Source: Hominilimicola fabiformis
GTDB lineage: Bacteria > Bacillota > Clostridia > UBA1381
Reading direction: 5' to 3'
Assembly: GCF_020687385.1 (NCBI RefSeq)
Contig: NZ_JAJEQM010000002.1
Coordinates: forward strand, 225,100-289,099
DNA length: 64,000 nt
Part shown: piece after piece, positions 8,928 to 20,100 of the stretch
How the letters are laid out: each line of letters starts with the position of its first letter
Position numbering within the stretch: position 1 is the first letter of the stretch
Position numbers and translations under genes: made by a program
Notes under the pieces: generated by a model
The model's input: the letters and a program-made list of their open reading frames with translations, nothing else
Told to the model about the DNA's origin: nothing
The model's database searches: none

Positions 8928-9230
8928 ATGAACATTTCAACAAATCTAAAAGCTATTGATATGATAAAAGGTGAGATTTTATCGGAGATAGCACATCTTT
9001 ACAGAACTCTTGCGGACTATGACGAAATAGGCGATTATGAGAGTGTTACAAATGAAATAGCAACGGTTATTGCTATGGATTACATACTTGCAAGACGGTT
9101 GGGAATCGGTTATGCAAGCATAGATAAAAAAATTTCCGAACTTCTCGGCATAGGTGAAGAAAACGGACACGAACTTGAGATAGAGTTTTCGGATATGTCG
9201 GAACTAAAGAAATATTTAAAGAGCCGCTAA
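8928..9230 (+). CDS. MazG-like family small protein
   Basis: This 100-aa, mostly helical, soluble protein resembles the MazG-like family (PF12643 type) found in Clostridia: an N-terminal NLKAIDMIKGEILSEIAHLY helix, a central MDYILARRLGIGYASIDKKI segment and a short acidic C-terminus. True MazG proteins hydrolyse nucleoside triphosphates using an EExxE metal motif. I do not see a complete EExxE motif here, so catalysis is uncertain. It has a strong GGAGG site and sits directly upstream of gdpP, an arrangement that suggests co-transcription from the promoter at 8847. Confidence 0.6.
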   Translation: MNISTNLKAIDMIKGEILSEIAHLYRTLADYDEIGDYESVTNEIATVIAMDYILARRLGIGYASIDKKISELLGIGEENGHELEIEFSDMSELKKYLKSR

Positions 9231-9265
9231 GGCTTACAGTGCATCAATGCACTTTGGAGGGACTT

Positions 9266-11281
9266 ATGAGAAAACATTACGGACAAGTTGTTAAAACTTG
9301 CATTAAGATAGCATTTGCATCAGCACTGCTTTTGATCATAAGCGGTGTACTCAGTTATGCGATTAAAGGCAAGGTTATAGCAATATTAGAGATAATTGCG
9401 GGGATAATAGCATTTTGTGCGGTTATTTTTATAAGAAATAAAAGAAATGAGAGTGTTAATAATTTTCTTGAAATTATGGCAAAAAGCTCAAATTCGATTT
9501 CGGCAAATATTATGGACTCTTTTCCTATACCTATCGTTGTTGTGCATATAGACGGTTCCATATGCTGGTACAACGGCAAATTTTCGGAATTGTTTTTTAA
9601 TAAGGACCTTTTTGACACAAAACTCGAAAATTCAATATCCGATATAAAGTGGGGAGAAATTTTAAAATCAGCCTCACACTATGAAAAACGTATACGAATT
9701 GACGATAAGCGATATTTGCTTATTGCAAATACAATCAGAAACAGAAATATAAGTATTTCCGAAGATGAGGACAAGGTATCCGTATATATTTATCTTATTG
9801 ACAGAACTGTTGAATATGAATTAAAAAGAAAATACGTTAACGAAAAAACAGATGTTGCGATTATCAATATTGATAATTATGACGATGTATTGCAACGTGT
9901 CAATGACAACGAGCAACAACAGATTTTGGCACAAATAAGAAAATGTATCAATGAATGGGTAGACGAATCGAATGCACTTTTAAAAGTAACCGACCGCGAC
10001 AGATTTTATATGTTCTTTGAACATCGCTATCTTGCACAGTATGTCAGTAAAAAGTTTGATATATTGTATAAGGTGAGAAAAGTCGGTGAAGATATGAAAC
10101 TTCCGGTAAGTATCAGTATCGGTATCGGCGTAGGCGGAAGTCTGTCGGAAAATGATATGTACGCAAGAAATGCACTTGATATGGCACTAGGACGCGGAGG
10201 CGACCAAGTCAGCATAAAGGACGATACACAGTATAAATTTTACGGCAGTAAGGCTCGTGATTACGAAAAGAGTACAAGAGTTAAAACAAGAGCTATTGCT
10301 GTTGCATTAAAAGACTTTATAAAAAATTCCGACAAAGTAATATTTATGGGACATTCCGGTGCGGACTATGACTGCTTCGGTGCGGCGGTAGGCTTGCAGA
10401 GAGCAGTCAGAACGCTCGGCAAAAAGCCGTATATTGTCTATGACAACAATTCACCGGCCATAAAAAAAATGTATGACGACCTTCGTGCAATGAGTGAGTA
10501 CAGAGGTATGTTTATAAGCAATGACGACGCAGTCGAAAACGTTACATCAGATACATTGATAGTTGTGCTTGATACGCACAGACCGTCAATGTTGCCATGC
10601 CCGAAACTTATCGAAAAGGCAAGTAAGGTTGTGCTTATCGACCACCACAGACGTTCGACTGATTTTATTAATCCTTGTTCGCTTATTTATCACGAACCGT
10701 ATGCGTCGTCAACTTGTGAAATGGCTACTGAATTATTGGAATATATGAATTTGGGAAGTTCACTTACAACCGTTGAGGCGGAGTGTTTGTATACGGGTAT
10801 CTTGATGGATACAAAGAACTTTATAGTAAAAACAGGTGTCAGAACATTTGAGGCGGCTTCATATTTAAGACGTTTGGGACTGAATACGGCAGACGTTAAA
10901 AAGCTGTTTAACGTGAATAAAGAGGACTATGACCACAGAGCCGATATTGTAAAGACATCGAAAATTATAGTATCGCAGATTGCAGTCGCAAAGTGTTACA
11001 CAAAGTATCCCAATATAAGAGTGATAGCGTCACAGGCGGCTGATGAAATGCTTAATATAGGTGATATTCGTGCGTCGATAGTTGTATATGCACAGGACGG
11101 CGGCGTGGGTATAAGCGCCCGTTCGCTCGGTGATATTAATGTACAGCTTATTATGGAGTATCTCGGCGGCGGCGGACACAGTACCGTTGCCGGTGCACAA
11201 GTAAAAGACAAAAATGTAGATATGGTAATTGAGGACGTTGAAAAGGCTGTCTTTGATTACGTTGCAAATAATGAAAGTTAA
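9266..11281 (+). CDS. gdpP: Cyclic-di-AMP phosphodiesterase GdpP (DHH/DHHA1)
   Basis: GdpP hydrolyses c-di-AMP and so tunes osmotic and cell-wall homeostasis. The protein (671 aa) is laid out as two N-terminal membrane segments (about residues 10-60), a PAS-like domain, a degenerate GGDEF domain (about 175-305, without an intact GGDEF) and the DHH/DHHA1 phosphoesterase. Catalytic landmarks are GHSGADYDCFGAAVG (Asp-x-Asp), VVLDTH, LIDHHRRS and the DHHA1 loop GGGGHSTVAGAQ. The start at 9266 follows TTTGGAGG; a GTG at 9239 is in frame but is placed before that site. A short palindrome GTGCAT-CA-ATGCAC lies at 9239-9252. gdpP followed by rplI and dnaB is the standard Firmicutes order. Confidence 0.93.
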   Translation: MRKHYGQVVKTCIKIAFASALLLIISGVLSYAIKGKVIAILEIIAGIIAFCAVIFIRNKRNESVNNFLEIMAKSSNSISANIMDSFPIPIVVVHIDGSICWYNGKFSELFFNKDLFDTKLENSISDIKWGEILKSASHYEKRIRIDDKRYLLIANTIRNRNISISEDEDKVSVYIYLIDRTVEYELKRKYVNEKTDVAIINIDNYDDVLQRVNDNEQQQILAQIRKCINEWVDESNALLKVTDRDRFYMFFEHRYLAQYVSKKFDILYKVRKVGEDMKLPVSISIGIGVGGSLSENDMYARNALDMALGRGGDQVSIKDDTQYKFYGSKARDYEKSTRVKTRAIAVALKDFIKNSDKVIFMGHSGADYDCFGAAVGLQRAVRTLGKKPYIVYDNNSPAIKKMYDDLRAMSEYRGMFISNDDAVENVTSDTLIVVLDTHRPSMLPCPKLIEKASKVVLIDHHRRSTDFINPCSLIYHEPYASSTCEMATELLEYMNLGSSLTTVEAECLYTGILMDTKNFIVKTGVRTFEAASYLRRLGLNTADVKKLFNVNKEDYDHRADIVKTSKIIVSQIAVAKCYTKYPNIRVIASQAADEMLNIGDIRASIVVYAQDGGVGISARSLGDINVQLIMEYLGGGGHSTVAGAQVKDKNVDMVIEDVEKAVFDYVANNES

Positions 11282-11295
11282 TTGGAGGAAGGACA

Positions 11296-11742
11296 ATGCA
11301 AGTTATATTGACAAGAGATGTAAAAGGACAAGGTAAAAAAGGTCAGATGGTAAATGTATCTGACGGTTATGCAAGAAACTATCTTTTGCCGAGAGGTCTT
11401 GCCGAACCGGCTACAAAGTCGAATATAAACGTAATGAAGGGTAAGCAGGAATCTCTTGAATACAAGAAAAAAGTTGAGCTTGAAGAGGCAAATGCAATCG
11501 CAGAGAAAATGAAAGAAATCAAGGTTGTGCTAAAGGCTAAAGCAGGCGAAAACGGTAAACTTTTTGGATCTGTAACATCAAAAGATGTAGCAGAGGCGCT
11601 TACTTCACAACACCACATCAAACTTGACAAAAAGAAATTTGTTATGCCTGACGGCATAAAGACATTGGGAACAACGACTGTTGACGTAAAAATTTATACA
11701 GGCGTTGTCGGTAAGTTAAACGTAGTTGTAGAACAGATATAA
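11296..11742 (+). CDS. rplI: 50S ribosomal protein L9
   Basis: Ribosomal protein L9 binds 23S rRNA through its N-terminal domain and reaches out from the ribosome on a long helix. The 148-aa product has the diagnostic N-terminus MQVILTRDVKGQGKKGQMV and NYLLPRGLAEPAT, the linking charged helix (about residues 40-75) and the C-terminal domain with GKLFGSVTSKDVAEAL. Length is normal. It starts 15 nt after gdpP behind TTGGAGGAAGG and precedes dnaB by 21 nt. Confidence 0.96.
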   Translation: MQVILTRDVKGQGKKGQMVNVSDGYARNYLLPRGLAEPATKSNINVMKGKQESLEYKKKVELEEANAIAEKMKEIKVVLKAKAGENGKLFGSVTSKDVAEALTSQHHIKLDKKKFVMPDGIKTLGTTTVDVKIYTGVVGKLNVVVEQI

Positions 11743-11763
11743 CTTTGGGGAGGTAATGGATTT

Positions 11764-13122
11764 ATGGCAGAAATGTCGAATCCTGTTGACGTAATGGGCA
11801 GAGAACTGCCATATAGTCAAGAGGCGGAATTGGCTGTAATAGGCAGTGCTCTTACTAATTCGCACAGTGTTGCGGAGTCGGTTGAAATACTTAGACCGTC
11901 AGATTTTTACTTCCCACAGAATAAGGAAATATTCAGTGTAATTCTTGATTTATTTAACGAAAATGCGGCTATAGATTTTATTACCGTTTCAAATAAGTTG
12001 AGCCAAAGCGACAAACTTGAGGCTGTCGGAGGTATCGCTTATTTGAGAAATGCGGCAACAAATGTGCCGACAACAAGGCACATGACGTATTATTCGCAAA
12101 TAATTAAGGAAAAGGCAGTTTTGAGAACACTTATTAAAAGTGCCAACGATATTTCCGATATGGCTTACGGTCAGAACGATAAAGTCGAAAGAATAGTCGA
12201 CCAAGCCGAACAGCTTATTTTTGACGTTACATCATCAAACAACAAGAGCGATATACTTCCTATAAGTGAGATATTCATGGGCAGTTATCAGGAACTTGTT
12301 GAAAACTCTTTAAATCAAAGCGGTATAACGGGTTTGCCTACAGGTTTTGATGAACTTAACAGACGTACGGGCGGTTTTCATGGCGGCGAACTTATTCTTA
12401 TCGCCGGACGTCCGGGTATGGGTAAGTCAAGTTTTGCGGTAAATATAGCGGAACACGTCAGTATTACCGATAAAAAAACCGTTGCGATATTCAACCTCGA
12501 AATGCCGAAAGAACAGATTGTAAACCGTATTATATGCAGCCAGGCACTTGTTAATTCAAATAAAATCAGAACAGGTGATATAACAGGCGAAGATTGGGAA
12601 AAAATCGGTGCAATAGTAAACAGAGTTGCAACTGCACCGATGTATATAGACGATACTGCGTCAATAACGGTATCGGAAATCCGTGCAAAATGCAGACGAT
12701 TAAAGCAGACAAAAAATCTTGAACTTATCGTAATCGACTATTTGCAGTTAATGCAGTCGAGCGGAAGAACAGAGAGCAGACAAAATGAAATTGCCGAAAT
12801 TTCGCGTTCGTTAAAAATTCTTGCAAAGGAACTTAATATTCCTGTCATTGCACTTTCACAGCTTTCGCGTGCGGCTGAATCGAGAAGCGATAAGCGTCCC
12901 ATGCTTTCGGACTTGCGTGAATCGGGTGCTATCGAGCAGGACGCCGATATGGTTATGTTTTTGTATCGTGACGAATATTATAATCCCGATACCGAGGATA
13001 AAAATTTGGCTGAATGTATTGTCGCAAAAAACAGAAGCGGTGAAACCGGTATGTTTAAACTTGGTTGGAAAGGTGAATATACTAAGTTTTCTAATGTTGA
13101 ATTTGCATTGAAGGAAGAATAA
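11764..13122 (+). CDS. dnaB: Replicative DNA helicase DnaB
   Basis: DnaB is the hexameric 5'-3' helicase that drives the replication fork (DnaC in Bacillus nomenclature). The 452-aa protein has the N-terminal helical domain beginning PYSQEAELAVIG and the RecA-like C-domain with Walker A AGRPGMGKSSFA, Walker B-like LIVIDYLQLM, and LSQLSRAAESR, then SDLRESGAIEQDADMVMFLYRDEYY. Length is typical and no intein is seen. Its stop overlaps the tilS start as TAATG, so the two are translationally coupled. Confidence 0.96.
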   Translation: MAEMSNPVDVMGRELPYSQEAELAVIGSALTNSHSVAESVEILRPSDFYFPQNKEIFSVILDLFNENAAIDFITVSNKLSQSDKLEAVGGIAYLRNAATNVPTTRHMTYYSQIIKEKAVLRTLIKSANDISDMAYGQNDKVERIVDQAEQLIFDVTSSNNKSDILPISEIFMGSYQELVENSLNQSGITGLPTGFDELNRRTGGFHGGELILIAGRPGMGKSSFAVNIAEHVSITDKKTVAIFNLEMPKEQIVNRIICSQALVNSNKIRTGDITGEDWEKIGAIVNRVATAPMYIDDTASITVSEIRAKCRRLKQTKNLELIVIDYLQLMQSSGRTESRQNEIAEISRSLKILAKELNIPVIALSQLSRAAESRSDKRPMLSDLRESGAIEQDADMVMFLYRDEYYNPDTEDKNLAECIVAKNRSGETGMFKLGWKGEYTKFSNVEFALKEE

Positions 13123-14456
13123 TGGTTTTAGATATTATTAAAAAGACCTTGCGTGAATATAATTTATTGAATAACGGCGACAGCGTGCTGGTCGGTCTTT
13201 CGGGCGGTGCGGATTCGGTGTGTCTTACTCACGCACTTTGGTCGCTGAAAGATGAATTTGACATAAAATTATATACGGCTCATATTAATCACGGCATAAG
13301 AGGCGAGGAGGCAAAGAGAGATGAACTTTTTGCCGAAAACTTTTCAAAAAAATTGGGTATTGAATGTTTTGTGTTAAATGCAGATATACCCCAAATTGCA
13401 AAAGATACAAATGTGTCAGAAGAAACAGCCGGCAGAAATGTGAGATATAATTTCTTTAATAAATTGTGCGAAAAATACGATATAAACAAAGTTGCAACGG
13501 CGCATAACAGAAATGACAATGCCGAAACTTTGATTATGAATTTTATGCGTGGCAGTACGACAAACGGACTTTGCGGAATACCGTATGTCCGCGGAAATAT
13601 AATTCGTCCGATATTGAATGTTTCACGAGATGAAATCGAAAAATATTGCAGTGATAACGGACTTGAATATATGACAGACAGTACAAATTTGACAGAAGAT
13701 TACACACGCAATAAAATACGTCACACATTACTTCCGTATATTCAAAAGGAATTTAACACGAGTTTTATTAAAACCGTTACGGAAAATGCTTGCTTGATAA
13801 AAGATGACAGTGATTATCTTGACGGTATTGCGGAAGATTTTTATAAAAAGCACATCAGAAATTGTGCTGTTAATATTGAAGATTTGAATAAGACGGATAT
13901 TGCGATAAAAAGACGTGTTTTAAGATTGATGTTAAGAGATATTTATAACAGTCTTAACGATATTTCGTCAACATATGTTGCGGATATATTGTCGCTTGCC
14001 GATAAATCAAGCGGCAGACAAATAAATTTGCCGTACGGTATTGTTGCAAAAAACGAGTACGGCAAAATAATACTTGAACACAAAAAAGAAGAAACACAGC
14101 CGTTTGAAGTCAGTATTAATATCGGTGAAACAGTTTTTATTTCGGAACTTGACAAAAAAATTTCGGTATCTGAAACGGATATGCGAAATAAAGACGGTGC
14201 AATATATCTTTCGTGTGACAAGACTGATAAAATCATTGTACGCAACAGGCGAAACGGTGATAAATTTCAGCCTATGGGTATGAACGGTACGAAGAAATTA
14301 AAGGAATATTTTATAGATAAAAAAATTCCTAAAGATAAACGAAACAGTGTGCCGATAATTGAGATAAACGGCGAAATTGCTGCAGTCGGCAACAGAATAG
14401 ACAAACGTTTTGCTTTCAAGGATAAAGGTATAAAAATAGAATTTTACGATAATTAA
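13122..14456 (+). CDS. tilS: tRNA(Ile)-lysidine synthetase
   Basis: TilS attaches lysine to C34 of the tRNA-Ile CAU anticodon so that it reads AUA. The 444-aa protein begins with the PP-loop ATPase motif LVGLSGGADSVCL, contains HINHGIRGEEAKRDE and ATAHNRNDNAET, and ends with the TilS C-terminal domain (RNRRNGDKFQPMG, KKLKEYFIDKKIP). AUA codons are common in this window, so the enzyme is expected to be essential. tilS is directly followed by ftsH; the hpt gene that usually separates them is missing. Confidence 0.94.
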   Translation: MVLDIIKKTLREYNLLNNGDSVLVGLSGGADSVCLTHALWSLKDEFDIKLYTAHINHGIRGEEAKRDELFAENFSKKLGIECFVLNADIPQIAKDTNVSEETAGRNVRYNFFNKLCEKYDINKVATAHNRNDNAETLIMNFMRGSTTNGLCGIPYVRGNIIRPILNVSRDEIEKYCSDNGLEYMTDSTNLTEDYTRNKIRHTLLPYIQKEFNTSFIKTVTENACLIKDDSDYLDGIAEDFYKKHIRNCAVNIEDLNKTDIAIKRRVLRLMLRDIYNSLNDISSTYVADILSLADKSSGRQINLPYGIVAKNEYGKIILEHKKEETQPFEVSINIGETVFISELDKKISVSETDMRNKDGAIYLSCDKTDKIIVRNRRNGDKFQPMGMNGTKKLKEYFIDKKIPKDKRNSVPIIEINGEIAAVGNRIDKRFAFKDKGIKIEFYDN

Positions 14457-14468
14457 GGAGGTAGTCAG

Positions 14469-16256
14469 TTGCAGAAAAGATTTAAAGGACTCGGAGTATG
14501 GGTGGCAATGCTTGTAGTTGCGTATCTGATTTATATGTTCGCAGTCGGATTCGGTGCATCGCAGACCAAAATGGTTTACTCTGATTTGGTCAACAGTATA
14601 AAGTCCGAACAGGTAAGTTCGATGCTTGTGTCGGGAAATACCGTAACGGTGACACTTACAAACGGTGACAAAGCAAAGGTGAAAATTCCGTCACTTGACA
14701 CGTTGCAGGCAGATGTCGGAAAAGAAATGAACGACCAAATGGATAAAGGCACTTTAAAGCAAGAGGCTTATGAAACCAAGATTTCATGGACGGCGGTTAC
14801 AAATATAATTTTGATAATTGTATTTATATGTGTGTTCTTTTTCGGATTTTTGCGAAAAGGCGGTTCGGGTGCAACCAATTTTACAAAGAGCAGAGCAAGA
14901 CTTAATGAGAACACCAAGAACGTGACATTTAAAGATGTTGCGGGAGCTGATGAGGAAAAAGCCGAACTTGCGGAAATAGTCGAGTTTTTGAAAAATCCTC
15001 AAAAGTTTGTAAGCCTTGGTGCGAGAATACCTAAGGGTGTACTTCTTGTCGGCTCGCCGGGTACGGGTAAAACACTTCTTGCAAAGGCGGTTGCCGGCGA
15101 GGCGAAAGTTCCGTTTTTCTCTATAAGCGGTTCGGATTTCGTTGAACTTTATGTCGGCGTAGGTGCATCGCGAGTGAGAGATTTGTTTGAACAGGCAAAG
15201 AAAAACAGACCGTGTATTGTGTTTATAGATGAAATAGACGCAGTCGGCAGAAAAAGAGGTGCCGGTATGGGCGGCGGTCACGATGAAAGAGAACAGACTT
15301 TAAATCAGTTGCTTGTTGAAATGGACGGATTTGGCGAAAATGAAGGCGTTATAATGATGGCGGCTACAAACCGTCCGGATATACTTGATCCCGCACTTTT
15401 AAGACCGGGACGTTTTGACCGACAGATTGTTGTTGATGTTCCTGACGTAAAGGGCAGAGAGGCTATTCTAAAAGTTCATTCTGCTAAAAAGCCTTTGGCA
15501 AATGACGTTGACTTGGAAGAGATCGCAAAAGCAACAGCAGGTTATTCGGGTGCAGACCTTGAAAACTTAATGAATGAGTCCGCTATTTTTGCGGCAAGAC
15601 GAAACCATCTTGAAATAACAAGAAAAGATATTGAGGACGCAAACTTAAAAGTAATGATGGGAACGGAAAAACGTTCGAGAATTATTACCGAAAAAGAAAA
15701 GAAACTTACGGCATTTCACGAGGCAGGCCATGCAGTTTTGGCAAAACTTGTCGATAAAACATCGCATATTCATAAGGTGTCAATAATACCGCGTGGCAGA
15801 GCAGGCGGATATACGATGTATGTGCCTGATGAAGATAAAATGTACACATCAAAAAATGAAATGTTGGACAGAATAATTGTAATGCTTGGCGGCAGAGTAG
15901 CCGAAGAACTTACAATGGACGACATCAGCACAGGCGCGTCAAGTGACATTCAACGTGCAACTGACATAGCACGTCAAATGGTTACAAAATACGGTATGTC
16001 AGAGGCAATCGGCCCTGTATCGTATGATGACGGCGGCGAAGTGTTTATCGGACGTGATTTTGCACACTCAAAAGCATATTCCGAAAAAACAGCCGCAGAT
16101 ATTGACGCGGAAGTAAAGCATATAATGACTTTACAATACCGGAAAACTGAACAAATTCTTACTGAAAATATGGCTGTACTTACACGAGTGGCTGAAAAAC
16201 TTCTTGAAAAGGAAACTATTGACGGTCAAGAATTTGAAGAATGTTTTAATATATAA
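14469..16256 (+). CDS. ftsH: ATP-dependent zinc metalloprotease FtsH
   Basis: FtsH is the membrane AAA+ protease that degrades misfolded membrane proteins and some regulators. The 595-aa protein has two membrane segments (about residues 10-27 and 110-127) flanking a short periplasm-side type domain. It then has AAA motifs: Walker [12 protein letters not shown], Walker [35 protein letters not shown], and the zinc site HEAGHAV. It is somewhat short because the C-terminal tail is reduced. The start is TTG at 14469, 8 nt after AAGGAGG. It is the fourth gene in a row in the gdpP operon. Confidence 0.95.
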   Translation: MQKRFKGLGVWVAMLVVAYLIYMFAVGFGASQTKMVYSDLVNSIKSEQVSSMLVSGNTVTVTLTNGDKAKVKIPSLDTLQADVGKEMNDQMDKGTLKQEAYETKISWTAVTNIILIIVFICVFFFGFLRKGGSGATNFTKSRARLNENTKNVTFKDVAGADEEKAELAEIVEFLKNPQKFVSLGARIPKGVLLVGSPGTGKTLLAKAVAGEAKVPFFSISGSDFVELYVGVGASRVRDLFEQAKKNRPCIVFIDEIDAVGRKRGAGMGGGHDEREQTLNQLLVEMDGFGENEGVIMMAATNRPDILDPALLRPGRFDRQIVVDVPDVKGREAILKVHSAKKPLANDVDLEEIAKATAGYSGADLENLMNESAIFAARRNHLEITRKDIEDANLKVMMGTEKRSRIITEKEKKLTAFHEAGHAVLAKLVDKTSHIHKVSIIPRGRAGGYTMYVPDEDKMYTSKNEMLDRIIVMLGGRVAEELTMDDISTGASSDIQRATDIARQMVTKYGMSEAIGPVSYDDGGEVFIGRDFAHSKAYSEKTAADIDAEVKHIMTLQYRKTEQILTENMAVLTRVAEKLLEKETIDGQEFEECFNI

Positions 16257-16272
16257 AAAGGAGGAAACAATA

Positions 16273-16476
16273 ATGGCACAAGTAACAAAAAAGACTCTAA
16301 TCGGTGAGGCTTTAAGCATAGATGAAGAAATCGCTCCAATACTAATGGGTATCGGAATGCACTGCCTTGGCTGCCCGGCATCACAGGGTGAATCACTTGA
16401 GGAAGCTTGCATGGTTCACGGCGTTGATGCTGACGAACTTGTAAAGAAGATTAATGACTTCTTGGCTTCAAAGTAA
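16273..16476 (+). CDS. DUF1858 small CxxC protein
   Basis: This 67-aa protein matches the DUF1858 (hybrid-cluster-associated, disulfide-containing) family: an N-terminal IGEALSIDEEIAPILMGIGMHCLGCPAS segment (given only as span IGEALS to CPAS) with a CxxC pair (CLGC) and a helical C-terminus. In other Firmicutes such proteins are stand-alone or fused to redox domains; a redox or metal-related role is inferred from the cysteines only. The start follows AAGGAGG by seven nt. It is the last gene of the operon and is followed by a strong terminator. Confidence 0.85.
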   Translation: MAQVTKKTLIGEALSIDEEIAPILMGIGMHCLGCPASQGESLEEACMVHGVDADELVKKINDFLASK

Positions 16477-16489
16477 TAATTTAAAGCAG

Positions 16490-16522
16490 ATAACCGTAGC
16501 TTATGCTACGGTTATTTTTTTA
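16490..16522 (+). terminator. Terminator after the DUF1858 gene
   Basis: A TAACCGTAGC / GCTACGGTTA stem with a TTAT loop is followed by a run of seven T residues. Confidence 0.9.
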
Positions 16523-17167
16523 TAAAAGTGAACATATATATGATTTAGATTGAATTATACGACAAAATGTGAGAAAATTATTATATGCGAACTATTATCA
16601 ATGTGTATCAAAAAAAATGTACCGTCAATGATAAAACATTTATCATTGTATGAAATGTTTAAATAAAGTGTCGGTTTTTGTGCAGAGTATACTATAACAT
16701 AATACGTTCAATTGCTATAATAAATTCAACAAATAAACAAAGAGAAAGCGATGGCAAAGGCGTTATATTCCCTCTAACATTGATGATTTTATCATTGTGT
16801 ATTAAAAAAGTCAATATATCTAAAAAATAAATTCTATTGTTCAATATATTGAATGATTTATATAAAAAAATATTGTAAGATATACATATAAAATATATTT
16901 CGGATGTAAATAAAATGTCAAAGAAATTTTTAAGTATTATTGTGGCGGCAGAAATGTTATTTGAAGTATATGAAATATTGCAGAACGGTACAAATTGAAT
17001 GGATCGCAGATCAAGATTAAGCTTCAGCGTCGGCAGACGAAAAAACATTGACTTCTTTATAAAAAGCAATAATTTCATATTTTACAGCAATAATGCTTAA
17101 TGATTTTTTGGATTTGGCGGTGTATAATCTAATCATAAATAAAACGATATGCGAAGGAGCAATTATT
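16523..17167. other. AT-rich intergenic region, no gene supported
   Basis: About 640 bp of very AT-rich sequence. It contains scattered short inverted repeats such as AATGATAAA-ACAT-TTATCATT-like arms near 16629-16648. A TATAAT at 17123-17128 sits about 40 bp before the next gene, and without a good -35 it is a weak promoter candidate. Open frames here lack ribosome binding sites and protein-like composition. Confidence 0.5.
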
Positions 17168-20100
17168 ATGGATAAGGTTATATTAAAGCAAGAAAAAGTT
17201 ACAATACCTACATATGAAATTTCTGATTACGACAAAAATCCTATGTTTCTTGAAAAACGTGTATATCAAGGTTCAAGCGGACGAGTTTATCCGCACCCTG
17301 TATGCGAGGGTGTTTCGGACGTTAAGACTGATAAAGAATACAACGCAATTTTCTTGGAAAACGATTATATTCTTGTAATGATTTTACCTGAAATCGGCGG
17401 TAAAATTCAAAGATTATACGATAAAACAAACGGATATGATGCTGTTTATTATAATGAAGTTGTAAAACCAGCGCTTGTAGGCTTGGCAGGTCCATGGATT
17501 TCGGGAGGTATTGAGTTTAACTGGCCGCAACATCACAGACCGTCCACATTTGATCCTGTTGACTATAAAATCGAAGAAAACAATGACGGTTCGATTACGG
17601 TATGGGTAGGCGAAACAGAAAAGATGTTCCATACGAAAGGTATGGCGGGATTTACTGTATACCCAGACAAGGCATATCTTGAAATAAAAGGTCAGGTATA
17701 CAATCCGACAGACAGACCTCAAACATTTTTATGGTGGGCAAATCCTGCCGTTGCGGTAAATGACTATACACAATCAATATTCCCGCCGGATGTTCACGCG
17801 GTAATGGATCACGGCAAACGTGATGTATCAAAGTTTCCTATTGCCGACGGAGTTTATTATAAGGTTGATTATGCACCGGGTACGGATATTTCAAGATACA
17901 AAAATATTCCTGTACCGACTTCGTATATGGCATATCATTCGGATTATAATTTTATAGGCAATTACGATTATTCCAAAAATGCGGGACTTCTTCATATAGC
18001 CGACCATCACGTTTCACCCGGTAAAAAGCAATGGACTTGGGGTAACGGTGATTTCGGAAAAGCGTGGGACAGAAATCTTACAGACGAAAACGGTCCGTAT
18101 ATTGAACTTATGACAGGTATGTTTACAGACAATCAGCCCGACTTTACGTTCTTAAAACCGTATGAAGAAAAGACTTTCGTTCAATACTTTATGCCATACA
18201 AAAATGTCGGTGCGGTTAAAAATGCTTCAACAGAAGTTGTTATGAATCTTGAATTAGATAACGATACGGCTAATATAACTGTATATTCGCCGATACAACT
18301 TGACGATGTAACAATCAAATTTGTTTATGACGGAAATAAGATGTTTGAAGAAAAAGCAAACATATCACCGACCGATATATTTACAAAGAGTGTTCCTATG
18401 CCTAACATTGATGAAACAAAGCTTACACTTGCCGTATATAAAGACGGAAACGAATTATTAAGCTACACTCCTATGGGCGAAAATAACGAGGAAACACCTA
18501 ATCCGGCAGAGGCATTGCCTGAGCCGCAATTTGTGGAAACAACCGAAAAACTGTTCCTTGCGGCTACACATTTAGAGCAATATCGCCATGCTACATATTC
18601 GCCTGAAGATTATTACCTTGAGGGATTGAAGCGAGATGAAACAGATATTCGTCTTAACAACGGATACGGAAAGTATTTGTATAATAAGGGCAGATTCGCG
18701 GAAAGTGAAAAATATTTCAGACAGGCTATTAAATCATCAACTTGGAAAAATCCTAATCCATATGATTGTGAACCGTATTATAATTTAGGATTATCATTAA
18801 AGAAACAGGGTAAAATCAATACTGCATTTGACGCGTTTTATAAAGCTGTTTGGGACGGAAATATGCAGGATAAAGCATTTTATCAATTAGCCTGTATTGC
18901 ATCGGGCAGAGGTGATTATAATGATGCGTTGGAATATATAGAAAAGTCGCTTGTAAAGGGAATGCATAATTTAAAGGCAAGAACTTTAAAATCGGCGTTG
19001 CTCAGAAAACTCGGAAAAAATACAGAGGCAACAGAATTTGCAAAAGAAACACGCAATATAGACGCATTAGATCACAGTGCATATTATGAACTTTACAAAC
19101 TAAACGGTAACGGCTTAGACGAAATGCAAGCTGTTATGCGTGGTGACAATCATAACTATATTGAACTTGCACTTAGCTATATGTCAGCATATTTGACAGA
19201 TGACGCAATCGAAATATTAAAACTTGCACCGAATGACAATGAGCCTATGGTACATTACTATCTGTATGCACTGACAAATGACAAATCAGAACTTGATACG
19301 GCTGAAAATTCTGAAAGCCTGTATTGTTTCCCGAACAGACTTGAAGATATAGCTGTATTGGAAAAGGCAATATATAACGGCGGTAATTATGCTGCTTATT
19401 ATCTTGGCTGTTTGTTCTATGACAGAGGCAGATGGGAAGAATCAAAAGAATTATGGGAAAAGTGTGCGGATAATATAAAACTTCCGACAGTGTATAGAAA
19501 CCTTTCGCTTGTTTATTACAATAAATTAAAAGACGGTGTCTTAGCGGTAAAAGCAATGGAAAAAGCATTCAGTATTGATAAGAGTGACGCAAGAATATTC
19601 TTTGAACTTGATCAACTGTACAAAACACTTAATTTCTCTCTTGAAAAGAGATTGGCAAATATGAATGAAAATTCCGACTTACTTGAAAAGCGTGACGATT
19701 TATATACGGAATATATCACGTTGCTTAATATGAACGGCGAATATGATAACGCATACAATCGTATTATGAACCATAACTTCCACCCTTGGGAGGGCGGTGA
19801 AGGTAAGATACCTGCTCAGTACAGAATTGCGCTTATTAATAAGGCTAAAGCAGAAAAAAATACAGAAAAAGCAATAGAATATCTTGAAAAAGCTCTCGTT
19901 TATCCGTATAATTTAGGTGAGGGCAAGTTAATCGGTAATATGGATAACGATATATATTATATGCTTGGTAACTTGTATGAAGATAAGGAAAAGTCCGAAC
20001 AGGCATACAGACTTGCAGCAAGGGGTGAATTTAATCTTTCTTCGGCGATGTATTATAACGACCAACCGCCACAGATGATGTATTATTCTGCAAAAGCGAT

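Noticed and set aside
16692..17078. Minus-strand open frame of 128 codons in the intergenic region before the DUF5107 gene
   Set aside because: It has no ribosome binding site, a composition like AT-rich noncoding sequence (many Ile/Phe/Tyr) and no recognisable domain.
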